A DNA stretch of 64,000 nucleotides, from assembly GCF_017488845.2 (NCBI RefSeq), contig NZ_CP083371.1, forward strand, positions 930,001 through 994,000, given 5' to 3'. Below are positions 44,208 to 52,233 of this stretch, piece by piece (position 1 is the stretch's first letter; each line of letters starts with the position of its first letter). This DNA is from Ensifer canadensis (GTDB lineage Bacteria; Pseudomonadota; Alphaproteobacteria; Rhizobiales; Rhizobiaceae). The translations under genes were made by a program, and so were the position numbers. Below the pieces are notes generated by a model that was not told where the DNA came from, ran no database searches, and saw only the letters and a program-made list of their open reading frames with translations.

Positions 44208-44660
44208 GTGACGGTAGTTGCATCCAACTACAACCGGGTCGAGAACGATCTCTACCAGACGGAACCATGGGGCACCGAGCTTCTCGAGCGCTTCCCTGGT
44301 GGATGGTCTCGACGTTTTCCGGCGGCAGGAAACCACCCCATGGCCGATGTTCTGGCAGAGCAAGCCGCGTGGTGAACACGTCTGACATAGCCCTACGGTC
44401 GCCAGCATGACGAGATTTTCGACTTCCTGAAGCCTTATGGGTCTTGGGCGATTTCGGACGCCGTCATCACCAACCGCCCTACGGCGAGGGGAGCCGTGAC
44501 GCCCGCCTTTTCGCCGGGTATGCGCTGCCCCGTTGCAAGGGCGCTGGTCGCTTTACTCGAGGCGATGCCTGGTGTCGCTGGCATCAAAGCCGTCGATGGT
44601 CGCCCTCTTGCGATCGATATCATGGATATCCTCAAGGTAAGGGCGGCCGAGGCCGACGCT
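44208..44660 (+). pseudogene. Phage-type DNA N6/N4 methyltransferase remnant
   Basis: A GTG at 44208 opens 55 codons with NRVENDLYQTEPWGTELLER and PAAGNHPMADVLAEQAAW, a weak SAM-binding motif I. In the next frames come DEIFDFLKPYGSWAISDAVIT and, with one base missing, NPPYGEGSRDARLFAGYALP, the catalytic NPPY motif IV. So an adenine/cytosine-N4 methyltransferase was broken by at least two shifts. It lies next to the C5-methyltransferase remnant. Confidence 0.65.
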
Positions 44661-44869
44661 GAGGTCGAGTTTGACCGCAGGTCTCACGGCTTGCGCGTCA
44701 GATTCTGCGCAATAATTCGAAGACAGATCCTCAGGGCGGCCGACGCCCTTTCCCATTCACTTGCTGTACGTGGTCTTCCGCTTCTATTCTGTCCACTTGA
44801 GTTATCCTCGGAGGTAACGCCGCGGCTTCGTTGGAGGCCAGCTGCCAGTTCGATCTGGTAGGTTGCTTT

Positions 44870-45374
44870 CTCGCCGCGAGCGATGCCACCCCGGCGATAA
44901 TGAACTTCATTGGTAGTCTTCTAGGTTCGAACCACCCGCCAAGGATGCGGGAGTCTTGGCCTAGGACTATGGACGAACCAGTGACATACGGCAGGTGTCG
45001 TATTTCCACGGTTCAACGGTACCTGACACCCCGAAATGGTTACGAACTTGTTTGGAACACATTGGCCCCCTATATACCCGCCATCGGCATTGGTTATGAG
45101 CGCTGAAAGTTTCGCCGCTCGCAAATGCCTCGTCGCTTTAGACTTTTGACCACGGATGTACTGGCACTGGTTGGTAAGCGATGATGAGGAAGGTCGGTGC
45201 GGTTTCGCCCCGGCCTTTTTTCTTGCATAAAGACGAGCTCTTCCGTTTCCTTGATATTCGTGCGGACCCCTTGCGGCCCGTCGTCCGCGTGTTCGGTATT
45301 TTAGACACACGAACTGGAACGATTCCGCCGCAGGAAGCTTTCTCCCCTGCATTCATTTGCCAAGGAGAGAATTG
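44870..45374. other. No supportable gene; possible terminator at 45187-45225
   Basis: No gene with a ribosome site. GGTCGG and CCGGCC form a short GC hairpin followed by TTTTTT at 45219-45226, which would end plus-strand transcripts; no gene needing it is visible. The promoter of the yciE/F gene should be near 45300. Confidence 0.4.
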
Positions 45375-45461
45375 ATGAAATCGCTGGCTGATATTTTCGA
45401 ACATACGCTGCAGGATGTTTATTTCGCTGAGAACGCCATCACTAGCAGGCCGTTGAAGAAG

Positions 45462-45806
45462 TCAGTCGCGTTCGCAGACGAAGCCTGAATCGTCTCCGTT
45501 GTGGACGTAGAAGTGCCCGACAAGTCGTCCGGCGGAGCGGAGAGCTGCCCATCCGCGACCACAGACCGGGTCGCTCTCGTCTTGTCCCTCCCATGAGAAC
45601 TCCGCACAGGCTGATCCGTCGCGTGCGCCGTAGCGGACATCGAGAAAGCCCTTGAGCGCGACGAACGCGATTTCGCCGTCGGCCGTGCCCTGGAATGTCA
45701 GATGCGCCTCTTCGACGAGATCGAGGACGTCGTTGTCCCAGTTGTCCATCTCGACGATGCGCCAACGACCGGCGAAGGCCTTGGCGAAGGGAGAAACTCT
45801 CGCCAT
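45462..45806 (-). CDS. Passenger protein of the IS5-type element, 114 aa
   Basis: The ATG overlaps the transposase stop (TGATG), so it is translated with it. The product MARVSPFAKAFAGRWRIVEM has beta-rich pattern FTFQGTADGEIAFVALKGFL-like and DGSACAEFSWEGQDESDPVC, GRLVGHFYVHNGDDSGFVC. It resembles short proteins that I recall as regular companions of this transposase subgroup. Its function for the element is unknown. Confidence 0.7.
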   Translation of the reverse strand: MARVSPFAKAFAGRWRIVEMDNWDNDVLDLVEEAHLTFQGTADGEIAFVALKGFLDVRYGARDGSACAEFSWEGQDESDPVCGRGWAALRSAGRLVGHFYVHNGDDSGFVCERD

Positions 45807-46909
45807 CAGCCTGTCTCCGTCATGAGCTTCGGCAGCCGCACCAGATCATAGGCGGCGGCCGCGAAGGTGAAGGCCCATCCGACGCGGTCGCGTCCACGGA
45901 ACTTCGTCTTACCCTGCCCGGCGACGGTTTTGATCCAGCCGAACGCCTCCTCGATGCGCTTGCGGATGCGCAAGCTGACCCGATAGCCGGAATGGCGCGT
46001 CGTGCGTCCATCAATGGCCGAGCGGCGACCATTGATGTTTTGCGCCACATGGGGCGTGACCTTCATCGACCGCAGATCTTTTACGAAGTCCTTTGTGTCA
46101 TAGGCCTTGTCGGCACCCAGCGTGATCGCTTGTGTCTGCTCAGTGAAGGGCCCGATCATGTGCAACGCCGCGACCCGTTCGGCATACCCGCTGGCCTCTG
46201 TCAGATAGGCATCGACCAGCAGGCCATGGCGATTTTCCATCAGCCCATGCCCCATGAAGCACAGCTTGGCCTCCTTGCCTTTTCCCTTCCTATAAAGCTT
46301 CGCATCCGGGTCGGTCGTTGAAGCATGCGTCTCGTTGGAGCGTCTCTCGCCATGGAAGTCTGCTTCCTTATTCCGACCGCCCGCATCCGACAGTGGTTCG
46401 CCATGATCGCCCCTGGGGCCGTCCTTCGGCTTGAAGCTCTTGATCGACGCCCAAGCTTCGATCAGCGTGCCATCGACAGAGAAGTGGTCCGTTGACAGCA
46501 ACCGCTTTACTTTGGGCTGCGAAAGGATTGCGACCAGGAACTTCGCGGCGATGTCGCCTTCCAGCAACCGGTCGCGGTTCTTCGAAAACACCGAATGGTC
46601 CCAAGCTGGATCGTCAATGCCAAGGCCAACGAACCAGCGGAACAGAAGGTCGTATTCCAGCCGCTCCATCAAAAGCCGCTCAGAGCGGATCGAATAGAAG
46701 GCTTGCAAAAGCATGGCGCGCAGAAGCTTCTCAGGCGCGATCGACGGCCGCCCGATCGGTGAATAAAGTGCTGCCAAATCTCGTTCCAGTGAAACGAGCG
46801 CTTCGTTCACGATCTGCCGGATAGCCCGTAGAGGATGATCTTTTCGAACACGATCCTCCAGATCAACATAGCTGAAGAGTTCGCCTGTCCTCACATCGCC
46901 GCCGCGCAT
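45806..46909 (-). CDS. IS5-type DDE transposase
   Basis: The 367-residue protein has an N-terminal DUF772-type domain (LFSYVDLEDRVRKDHPLRAI, RPSIAPEKLLRAMLLQAFYS), then a DDE core: HFSVDGTLIEAWAS (first D), ITLGADKAYDTKDFVK (second D) and RKRIEEAFGWIKTVAGQGK (catalytic E). Full length and no stops, so probably active. Confidence 0.93.
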   Translation of the reverse strand: MRGGDVRTGELFSYVDLEDRVRKDHPLRAIRQIVNEALVSLERDLAALYSPIGRPSIAPEKLLRAMLLQAFYSIRSERLLMERLEYDLLFRWFVGLGIDDPAWDHSVFSKNRDRLLEGDIAAKFLVAILSQPKVKRLLSTDHFSVDGTLIEAWASIKSFKPKDGPRGDHGEPLSDAGGRNKEADFHGERRSNETHASTTDPDAKLYRKGKGKEAKLCFMGHGLMENRHGLLVDAYLTEASGYAERVAALHMIGPFTEQTQAITLGADKAYDTKDFVKDLRSMKVTPHVAQNINGRRSAIDGRTTRHSGYRVSLRIRKRIEEAFGWIKTVAGQGKTKFRGRDRVGWAFTFAAAAYDLVRLPKLMTETG

Positions 46910-47413
46910 CCATCAGCTCCAAATCGCAATAAAGCGAGTGAATCACGACCAGAGCCTATGCGCCAGGGCCTTTTTCAACAGCCTGCTAGGGCGCTTCCAA
47001 AGGTCGCAAAGGCCGCGAATAACGCGGATCTCAAGAAGGCGGCCGAGGAGCATCTTTCGGAAACGAAAGAGCAGATCAAGAAGTTGGAGCAGGTCTTCAA
47101 GTCAATCGGCAAGACGGCATCCGGCGAAAAATGCGACGCCATCGAGGGTCTCATCAAGGAGGCCGACGGTTTGATGAAAGAGGCGGAAGGGACCGCGCTG
47201 GACGCGGGACTTCTGGCCGCTTGCCAAGCTGTCGAGCACTACGAGATCGCCCGCTATGGCTCGCTTCGTGAATGGGCCAAGGACCTCGGCCATGATGAGG
47301 CGCACAAGCTTCTTAGCGAGATCCTCGACCAGGAGAAAGCGACGAACAACAAGCTCACCAACTTGGCGGTCACATCGATTAACAAGACCTCGGCGCGTTC
47401 CAAGGCTGCATAG

Positions 47414-47738
47414 CAAAACAAGGGCGGCACTGACCGCCCTTTTTCCATTTCATATTCAGCGCCATTGGTAGTGGCGAGACCTTTTCCTCCCGCCGGAGAG
47501 GTGGATGAATCCGGTAACAATTTCCGCAGGCAGGGCAAATGGTAAGCCGCGTGCGAAGAACCGGGATCAATTCCCGGGTCTGCAATCAGATAGCCGCTTA
47601 GTCGGCAATAGAGCAAGAGTCGGAGCGACTATAGCTCCGGCCCCCGCCAGACGGTAAACAAGCTGGTGGGGCACCAATGAAATTAGCGGCTTCGGTCGCC
47701 TTTTTCCGCGCCGGCGACGTGAGTGAGCACGAGGCGTC
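47414..47738. other. No gene; a damaged tRNA-like segment
   Basis: After the yciE/F stop, a GC hairpin precedes TTTTTCC at 47420-47450, a probable terminator. Around 47525-47586 there is a tRNA-like outline with a good T-stem but no anticodon arm. No protein gene is evident. Confidence 0.4.
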
Positions 47739-47984
47739 ATGATGCAATTTCACGCAGGCAAATGCCCGAGCTGTCATAACGGCCGGCTCTTTCTCTTTCG
47801 CGAGAGCGAAACCGGAGATGTCTACGGACACTGCGAGGAGTGCGAGCAGGGTTATCGATCGCCAGAAGAAATCGAGGGCAAAAGCGGGTTTCTAACGCTA
47901 CTCAACGATTCCGATGCCGAATGGGCGACCGAGGATGAAATATCTCGAAGTGTCTGCGCGAACTATCAGATTTTCGAGGCATAG
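47739..47984 (+). CDS. Zinc-ribbon protein, 81 aa
   Basis: MMQFHAGKCPSCHNGRLFLF and YGHCEECEQGYRSPEEIEGK contain two CxxC pairs about 25 residues apart, a classic zinc ribbon. The second half is acidic (LTLLNDSDAEWATEDEISRS). GAGG stands 6 bases upstream. Probably a nucleic-acid or protein-binding helper. Unknown family. Confidence 0.7.
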   Translation: MMQFHAGKCPSCHNGRLFLFRESETGDVYGHCEECEQGYRSPEEIEGKSGFLTLLNDSDAEWATEDEISRSVCANYQIFEA

Positions 47985-48066
47985 CCTCAACAGTTACGAC
48001 AAGCGCTAAGGAGCGGACACCCGATGATTGCCGCCTATGGAATATGGCGGCTCGACTGTTTCCAGT

Positions 48067-48192
48067 TCAGCGGGTGATTGGTGGTGTCGGGGCTGTCTCT
48101 GATCCGAAATCCTCTTTGAACGCCATGAGGCTAAGTACGATCCCAACGAGGATGCACAGCAGCACGATGAAGATGAGGCCGGATTTGTTCAT
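48067..48192 (-). CDS. Single-span membrane micro-protein, 41 aa
   Basis: MNKSGLIFIVLLCILVGIVL is one membrane helix, followed by SLMAFKEDFGSETAPTPPIT, a polar tail. The ribosome site is weak. Another small membrane protein of the same design lies 96 bases upstream, suggesting a pair. Confidence 0.55.
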   Translation of the reverse strand: MNKSGLIFIVLLCILVGIVLSLMAFKEDFGSETAPTPPITR

Positions 48193-48287
48193 CACTCATT
48201 TCAGGCTCAGAATGTGAGAAATTCGTGGCAGAACGCGACCACCCACTGACCGCAGTCTCTTCGGTTGGGTGATCGCCTTCATTTGCG

Positions 48288-48419
48288 TCACTGAGTTTGG
48301 GTATCAGACTGAATTGTCTGCGACGACCCTGTGAACATTGGCGTAGCAGGTCTAAATGCCCAGACCAGCAGGATGCTCATCGAGACGACGAACAGAGAGA
48401 AAACAAGACGATTTGACAT
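48288..48419 (-). CDS. Single-span membrane micro-protein, 43 aa
   Basis: ATG at 48419 with GGAGGAAAGCGCC upstream, an excellent site. MSNRLVFSLFVVSMSILLVW is a membrane helix, followed by a polar FRPATPMFTGSSQTIQSDTQ tail. Not detected by simple length filters. Function unknown. Confidence 0.65.
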   Translation of the reverse strand: MSNRLVFSLFVVSMSILLVWAFRPATPMFTGSSQTIQSDTQTQ

Positions 48420-48616
48420 GGCGCTTTCCTCCATAGTTGGAGCGCTGTGAATGCAGGTTCAGCATTCGTCGCCGTGTCAGGTCGAGTATTTCTGGCAAGG
48501 AGACGCGCAAGCGCCTTAATCGAGGCGTCGCGGTCCGTGCGGTACGGGCGGGTTTGAAGTGTCCTGTCGCCGCATGGCAACGTGGGAAGTGTACCACGTT
48601 CTTGCTTGCGGGCGCG

Positions 48617-48850
48617 TCAAATAATCAACTGCACGATGTGCGAAAAGGGCGTCATCGCCCATCTGCCGTTAGCATCCTTCGCAGTTCTGTAAATGATGAA
48701 GTCCCGACCGATGGTGAACTTCCCGTGCATAGTGATCTCGTTACCAGTTGAGAGCACGGCGCGAAGTTCGTTTGCATGACGGTTAGCAATTTCGTCACCG
48801 ATCAAATCGGCCAAGACCTGGTCTAAAATCATCGGTTTTGAATCAGTCAT
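48617..48850 (-). CDS. Hypothetical protein, 77 aa
   Basis: MTDSKPMILDQVLADLIGDE and ANRHANELRAVLSTGNEITM lead to a beta region HGKFTIGRDFIIYRTAKDAN, GRWAMTPFSHIVQLII. GGGG lies 6 bases upstream of the start. The layout (helices then strands) suggests a small soluble fold. Unknown. Confidence 0.6.
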   Translation of the reverse strand: MTDSKPMILDQVLADLIGDEIANRHANELRAVLSTGNEITMHGKFTIGRDFIIYRTAKDANGRWAMTPFSHIVQLII

Positions 48851-48911
48851 TGGAAACCCCGAACTGTTGTGCAGATTTGCACTCTAACCGTTCAACCAGC
48901 GATTTCCATAC

Positions 48912-48991
48912 GTCGGCGTAGAGCAGCCCGGTAGCTCGCCAGCCTCATAAGCTGGAGTGTGTCGCAGGTTCGAACCCTGTCGCCGCAACCA
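48912..48991 (+). tRNA. tRNA-Met-like gene, anticodon CAT
   Basis: D arm GAGC-AGCCCGGTA-GCTC, anticodon stem CCAGC/GCTGG with loop CTCATAA, T arm GCAGG-TTCGAAC-CCTGT and an encoded CCA end fold well, and the D arm resembles initiator tRNA. The acceptor stem has mismatches at 1-72 and 2-71, and the variable loop is about 8 bases, longer than usual. It lacks the three G-C pairs of true initiators. It may be a diverged or retired plasmid copy. Confidence 0.7.
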
Positions 48992-49061
48992 GATCCGTGC
49001 CCGGCGGTATCCAGTATAACGAAGGAGAAGGCCGACGACGGCACGAGTACGCGCAAAATTC

Positions 49062-49253
49062 ATGTGTAGCGGCAAGGAAGGCACAACTGTGTTCCTTCAC
49101 TCCGTCTATTCCGAAGACATCCAGTCCGAGGACGGGCGCTTTACGAAGGCGACCCCTTGGGGTGAGCATCGGATGAACGTCGACAATCCAGACGCTGCAA
49201 ACCAGTACGAGCCGGGCAAGTCTTATTACCTCAACTTCACGCCCGCCGAGTAA
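49062..49253 (+). CDS. Hypothetical phage-like protein, 63 aa
   Basis: MCSGKEGTTVFLHSVYSEDI continues QSEDGRFTKATPWGEHRMNV and ends ANQYEPGKSYYLNFTPAE. It looks like a short beta-rich phage or integrated-element protein. It lies just after the tRNA-like gene, a usual place for integrated DNA. No clear ribosome site was found. Confidence 0.5.
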   Translation: MCSGKEGTTVFLHSVYSEDIQSEDGRFTKATPWGEHRMNVDNPDAANQYEPGKSYYLNFTPAE

Positions 49254-49774
49254 TCCCCCAGCGGAAAGGAACCAGCATGCGCCTGCACTTCGCACACTAT
49301 TAGGGATTCCACCGCTTGTTGGTGATCGCCGACATCTTCGCGGCGGTCGCGGCGATTGTCGCATCCTTCGCACTCGCCGTCGTCCGGTACGGCGCCAGCG
49401 TCACCAGGAACTCGCTTCAGGGCCTCGGCATCGCCGCGTGTTGGCTTGGTTCGGTGGTGTGCCCGACTTCAGCAGTGGAACTTCCCGGCTGGCGCCTCGG
49501 TATCGCTCGCTCACCTTGAGCACGACAAGACGGTTCTGAACTGGCAGGGCTCGCAGATACCACTGACCTGCTTCGACGAGCTAACGCATTTCAGCGCCAA
49601 GCAGTTGCCGATGCGATCTGTCGAATACGCCACGTCGTCGTCGACAGACATCGAGGAGGGTGCTCGCACTCGCAAGACCTGTTGCGCACGATCGAGGGGC
49701 TGCTCTGGCCGTTCCTCGTACCGGTTTGGCCGGGCGCGTTGGTTGTGTAGCTCGAGTCCTTGCCTGGATGCCGA
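49254..49774. other. No supportable gene
   Basis: At 49277 an ATG opens 'MRLHFAHY' and stops; a following frame holds a hydrophobic stretch (IFAAVAAIVASFALAVV), so a small membrane protein has been broken here. The rest has no convincing gene. Confidence 0.4.
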
Positions 49775-49936
49775 TCAGATGACGCCCAGAGAGTTGAGCA
49801 GCGAAACCACGCCGATGATCAGAATGACGATCTGAGCCATCTGCTTCATCGTCGAATCAATCGGAAGCTTCTGGACGAGATAGAGCACTACGGCGACGAA
49901 AAGGACTGTGAAGAGGATGCTGATAGCGGCGGTCAT
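49775..49936 (-). CDS. Thivi_2564-family small membrane protein, 53 aa
   Basis: Two hydrophobic helices: ISILFTVLFVAVVLYLVQKL and, after DSTMKQ, MAQIVILIIGVVSLLNSLG. AAGGA stands 9 bases upstream. The pattern resembles a family of ~50-residue two-helix proteins that I recall as 'Thivi_2564 family'. Its role is unknown. It is below usual length limits. Confidence 0.65.
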   Translation of the reverse strand: MTAAISILFTVLFVAVVLYLVQKLPIDSTMKQMAQIVILIIGVVSLLNSLGVI

Positions 49937-50142
49937 GAGCCCAGATCCTTGAGAAAAGAGCCTCTCTGCAATGAAGGCATAAATATGCCCAAGCTCTCAA
50001 AAAGGAAGAACTAAATATGGAGAACCCACTAGCCGAGGCGGTCGCTCAATGTCGTCGCTCGGGATGACAGCGTTCGCGACAAGGATGGGAGACCAGACGC
50101 GGACGGAACGAGGCCCACGAGACAGAGAACCCCGAAGCCGCC

Positions 50143-50379
50143 GTGCCGGACTACGGTGCCTTCATTTGGGAATGGTTCTGGAAACTCCGGCAGTCGCAGC
50201 CGCCGGGGCTCTCTGGGCCAGTACCGGTTTCGAACCTTGAGTTCATGGCTTGGTGCCAAACCACGGGAAATATGGTCTCTCGCGAGGAGCTGGCGATCCT
50301 CAAGGCGATGGACGCAAAGCTCTGCGCTGAGATCGAGAGGGAGACTGAGGCCATCAGAGCAAGAGAGACTGCAAACTAA
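50143..50379 (+). CDS. Phage tail-assembly-like protein fragment, 78 aa
   Basis: From a GTG: MPDYGAFIWEWFWKLRQSQP, then PGLSGPVPVSNLEFMAWCQT and TGNMVSREELAILKAMDAKL. The WEWFW-L...GPxPxxxxE--AW...G...---E--IL-AMD pattern is shared by small phage proteins acting with tail measure genes. Coding-like sequence continues upstream without a start (to about 50080), so the N-terminus may be lost. Other tail genes are absent. Confidence 0.55.
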   Translation: MPDYGAFIWEWFWKLRQSQPPGLSGPVPVSNLEFMAWCQTTGNMVSREELAILKAMDAKLCAEIERETEAIRARETAN

Positions 50380-51038
50380 CTGGCGGACGGCCCCGCCTTG
50401 TTATTCCTGGGTTTCTCTTTCAGTTCGGCGACGCGCATGCGGATATTTTCCAACAACTCACGCGCTTCCTTCTGGACAATCAACGCCTTCTCAATTGCCT
50501 CGTCGGAGCCATAGATGGCGATAGAACCCACAACACGGTCAACGTGTCGAAGCTGGGTTTCGGCTTTGCGTTCAATTTTCCGGAGTTCGGTGACGTTGGC
50601 CGCCGCGTCAGCGGAAGCCGCCAATGCGGCGATGATTTCCGGTTCATTGGAAACAAACTCCTCGCGCTGCTCCTCTTCTTTTTGGCGGCGCTTTTCACGC
50701 CGCTGCTCAGGTAACGATTGGTGTAGCGAGGGTAGACGGTTAATGTGCCGTAGAGCTTCAGTCTTCGCTATGTCGACAGTCTCATACGGTTCGGAAAAAT
50801 ACGGTTCGCGTCGATCGTTCGGGTCACCGATGGTGAATTTCCATCCACCATCGGACTCGAACACGGTCACGTCTTTGCCGTGGTAAATCTGCGTCGGGTT
50901 TCCCTTCTCGGAGGCGCCCCACTCCTGCAGAATAGGCTGCGGTTTTTTGTGAGCTATAGAAGGTCTCGACTTCTGAAATAGATAAACAGCAGCACCTGCT
51001 GCGACCAATAAGACCAACCAGAAAATGCCAGCCTCCAT
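50376..51038 (-). CDS. Membrane-anchored coiled-coil protein, 220 aa
   Basis: An N-terminal helix (FWLVLLVAAGAAVYLFQ) anchors the protein; a small domain follows (DVTVFESDGGWKFTIGDPND, EPYFSEPYETVDIAKTEALR), then a highly charged coiled coil (PEQRREKRRQKEEEQREEFV, then LRKIERKAETQLRHV). Soluble part probably cytoplasmic. There is no known domain. Its last bases overlap the end of the facing phage-like gene. Confidence 0.7.
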   Translation of the reverse strand: MEAGIFWLVLLVAAGAAVYLFQKSRPSIAHKKPQPILQEWGASEKGNPTQIYHGKDVTVFESDGGWKFTIGDPNDRREPYFSEPYETVDIAKTEALRHINRLPSLHQSLPEQRREKRRQKEEEQREEFVSNEPEIIAALAASADAAANVTELRKIERKAETQLRHVDRVVGSIAIYGSDEAIEKALIVQKEARELLENIRMRVAELKEKPRNNKAGPSAS

Positions 51039-51094
51039 TCGTGTGCGTCACCTTCCATCAAAGTGAAACATGCGCGTTGACTAATGTCGAGTTT

Positions 51095-51520
51095 CTAATA
51101 TCCGCCTGGGCGAGAATAGGCGCTTCGCCTACCGCACTTGTTCCCCGCGGCATCGTATTGCCAGCTATACTGGCAGTTGCCCCTATAGTAGGGCGTGTAT
51201 CCGCCTCCACCACAGTCGTTGTTCGCACAGACCGCCACAGCGGTCCCAACAATCGCCACCGCGACGAGTGCTGCGGCCGCCTGATTTTGTTGCTGAACCA
51301 TTTGGTTGCACTCGATGGGGCTAATGCCACGTCGCACTAGTTCATAGGTGAGATCTTGTGAAAAATTCAGGTCGGTGTTGGTGATGAAGGTTCGACAGAG
51401 AGCCGCTTTGCTCACGCGCGCTGGATCCTTGCGAAAGTCTGCTTGTGTGGTCGTACAACTCGCCAACGCGAGCGCCATCGCAGCGGCCGCAGCGAGCCGC
51501 TTCGTAATGTGGATATGCAA
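51095..51520 (-). CDS. Lipoprotein, 141 aa
   Basis: A lipobox LASC follows the signal helix (KRLAAAAAMALALASCTTTQ). The mature part starts with a helical domain (ADFRKDPARVSKAALCRTFI) containing SQDLTYELVRRGISPIECNQ, then a hydrophobic segment AALVAVAIVGTAVAVCANN, and ends in a Tyr/Gly-rich tail. A lipoprotein with an internal helix of this kind appears in several rhizobia. Function unknown. Confidence 0.75.
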   Translation of the reverse strand: MHIHITKRLAAAAAMALALASCTTTQADFRKDPARVSKAALCRTFITNTDLNFSQDLTYELVRRGISPIECNQMVQQQNQAAAALVAVAIVGTAVAVCANNDCGGGGYTPYYRGNCQYSWQYDAAGNKCGRRSAYSRPGGY

Positions 51521-51578
51521 GATTTTTCCCCCAGTTCCTTAGGGGATCATGTCACAACTTGTCGAAGAGTCGAGTCGC

Positions 51579-51788
51579 CTACTTAAACTCTTCTTTGGTG
51601 CCGTCTTCGTAGACGACGCCCCGCACACAGGCGTATGCGGTGACTTCATCGTGTTTCAACTTTAACAGCCGTTCGAAAGTCGTCGGCCACTTCCTGATCG
51701 TTGTCGCGGATCCACCGCCCGCAATTTCTACGTCTCTATCGAAGGTGTCTGCGGCGACGTGGCCGCCGAGGACAAAGAAGGTCGGCAT
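51579..51788 (-). CDS. Hypothetical protein, 69 aa
   Basis: MPTFFVLGGHVAADTFDRDV starts the protein-like part; it continues GGGSATTIRKWPTTFERLLK and HDEVTAYACVRGVVYEDGTK. The longer frame up to 51833 adds residues that look untranslated. No ribosome site at either start. Unknown. Confidence 0.5.
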   Translation of the reverse strand: MPTFFVLGGHVAADTFDRDVEIAGGGSATTIRKWPTTFERLLKLKHDEVTAYACVRGVVYEDGTKEEFK

Positions 51789-51854
51789 TGCACGCTGCGA
51801 ACGACAGCAGCACCGTATCGCGCAAACCTTCATTCGGCGCGCGCGCTATCCCAA

Positions 51855-51911
51855 TCATAGCCCATCTGCCCGCTCCAACGGTTTCATGCCGCTGCGGTGA
51901 TGATCGGCCAT
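51855..51911 (-). repeat. 57-bp micro-ORF repeat, copy 2
   Basis: Same-length partner of 2339-2395, reading MADHHRSGMKPLERADGL with the stop in an ATGA. Twelve of 18 residues match copy 1. It is followed by an ATG frame (MIGIARAPNEGLRDTVLLSF) that differs from the one after copy 1. Confidence 0.6.
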
Positions 51912-51937
51912 GCCATTTAACAAAGAGGAAAAGCACC

Positions 51938-52009
51938 ATGGACAAGAACGTGTCCGCCGGCGCGGCTGTGCTGACGTGCGGCCATTCTTGTTGTGACAAT
52001 GCGAAGTAA
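51938..52009 (+). pseudogene. N-terminal stub of a lysozyme-like protein (uncertain)
   Basis: AGAGGAAAAGCACC precedes an ATG, then MDKNVSAGAAVLTCGHSCCD and a stop. The start resembles a rhizobial phage-type lysozyme beginning 'MDKNVSADAAVLL', from memory. The rest is gone, and the following sequence is antisense to another pseudogene. Confidence 0.35.
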
Positions 52010-52230
52010 CCGATCCACATCCTTTTCGATCTCGTCGCAGATTGCCTCATATTCGTTCAGGAGCGTGCTATCGGCGCCGGATGTCGGCGTAGTCGATCAC
52101 GGAACATCGCCGCTTTCGCATATGCTCGGCACAGTTCTCGCAAAGCAGGGCTTCGGACCTCCGACAATTGCTGCCGGCGCTCTGGTAATTTGATCTTCAA
52201 TCGAGAGCGGCCGATTTTCTCAAGGTCCAT
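51980..52230 (-). pseudogene. 'MDLEKIGR' family protein, frameshifted
   Basis: The ATG at 52230 gives MDLEKIGRSRLKIKLPERRQ, RELCRAYAKAAMFRDRLRR and then a stop at 52057. In another frame the family's C-terminus continues (DSTLLNEYEAICDEIEKDVD, RLLR). One shift near 52085 breaks it. It is a tandem relative of the next gene (52234-52494). Confidence 0.6.
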
Positions 52231-52233
52231 ATG

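Larger units (their letters stand above)
45446..46985 (-). mobile_element. IS5-type insertion sequence, 1540 bp
   Basis: Ends are imperfect inverted repeats: CAGGCCGTTGAAGAA on the left, CAGGCTGTTGAAAAA reading inwards from the right. CTAG, a typical IS5 target, is duplicated on both sides. It carries a transposase gene and a passenger gene on the minus strand. All parts look intact. Confidence 0.9.
45375..47413 (+). pseudogene. YciE/YciF (DUF892) ferritin-like gene, split by an IS5-type element
   Basis: The first 23 codons (MKSLADIFEHTLQDVYFAEN...) follow AAGGAGAG at 45375. The rest resumes at 46990: RALPKVAKAANNADLKKAAE, EHLSETKEQIKKLEQVFKSI, GEKCDAIEGLIKEA and HYEIARYGSLREWAKDLGHD, ending 47413. 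Joined across the CTAG duplication they form a 164-residue four-helix di-iron protein of the stress-linked YciE/F family. The ligands E, H and D/E in helices 1-4 are all there. The insertion at codon 24 cuts it off from its start. Confidence 0.92.

Noticed and set aside
47525..47586. tRNA-like segment with CGCAGGC/GTCTGCA acceptor and CCGGG/CCCGG T-stem
   Set aside because: There are only 12 bases where an anticodon arm should be and the 3' end is AATC, so it cannot be a working tRNA; at most a relic.
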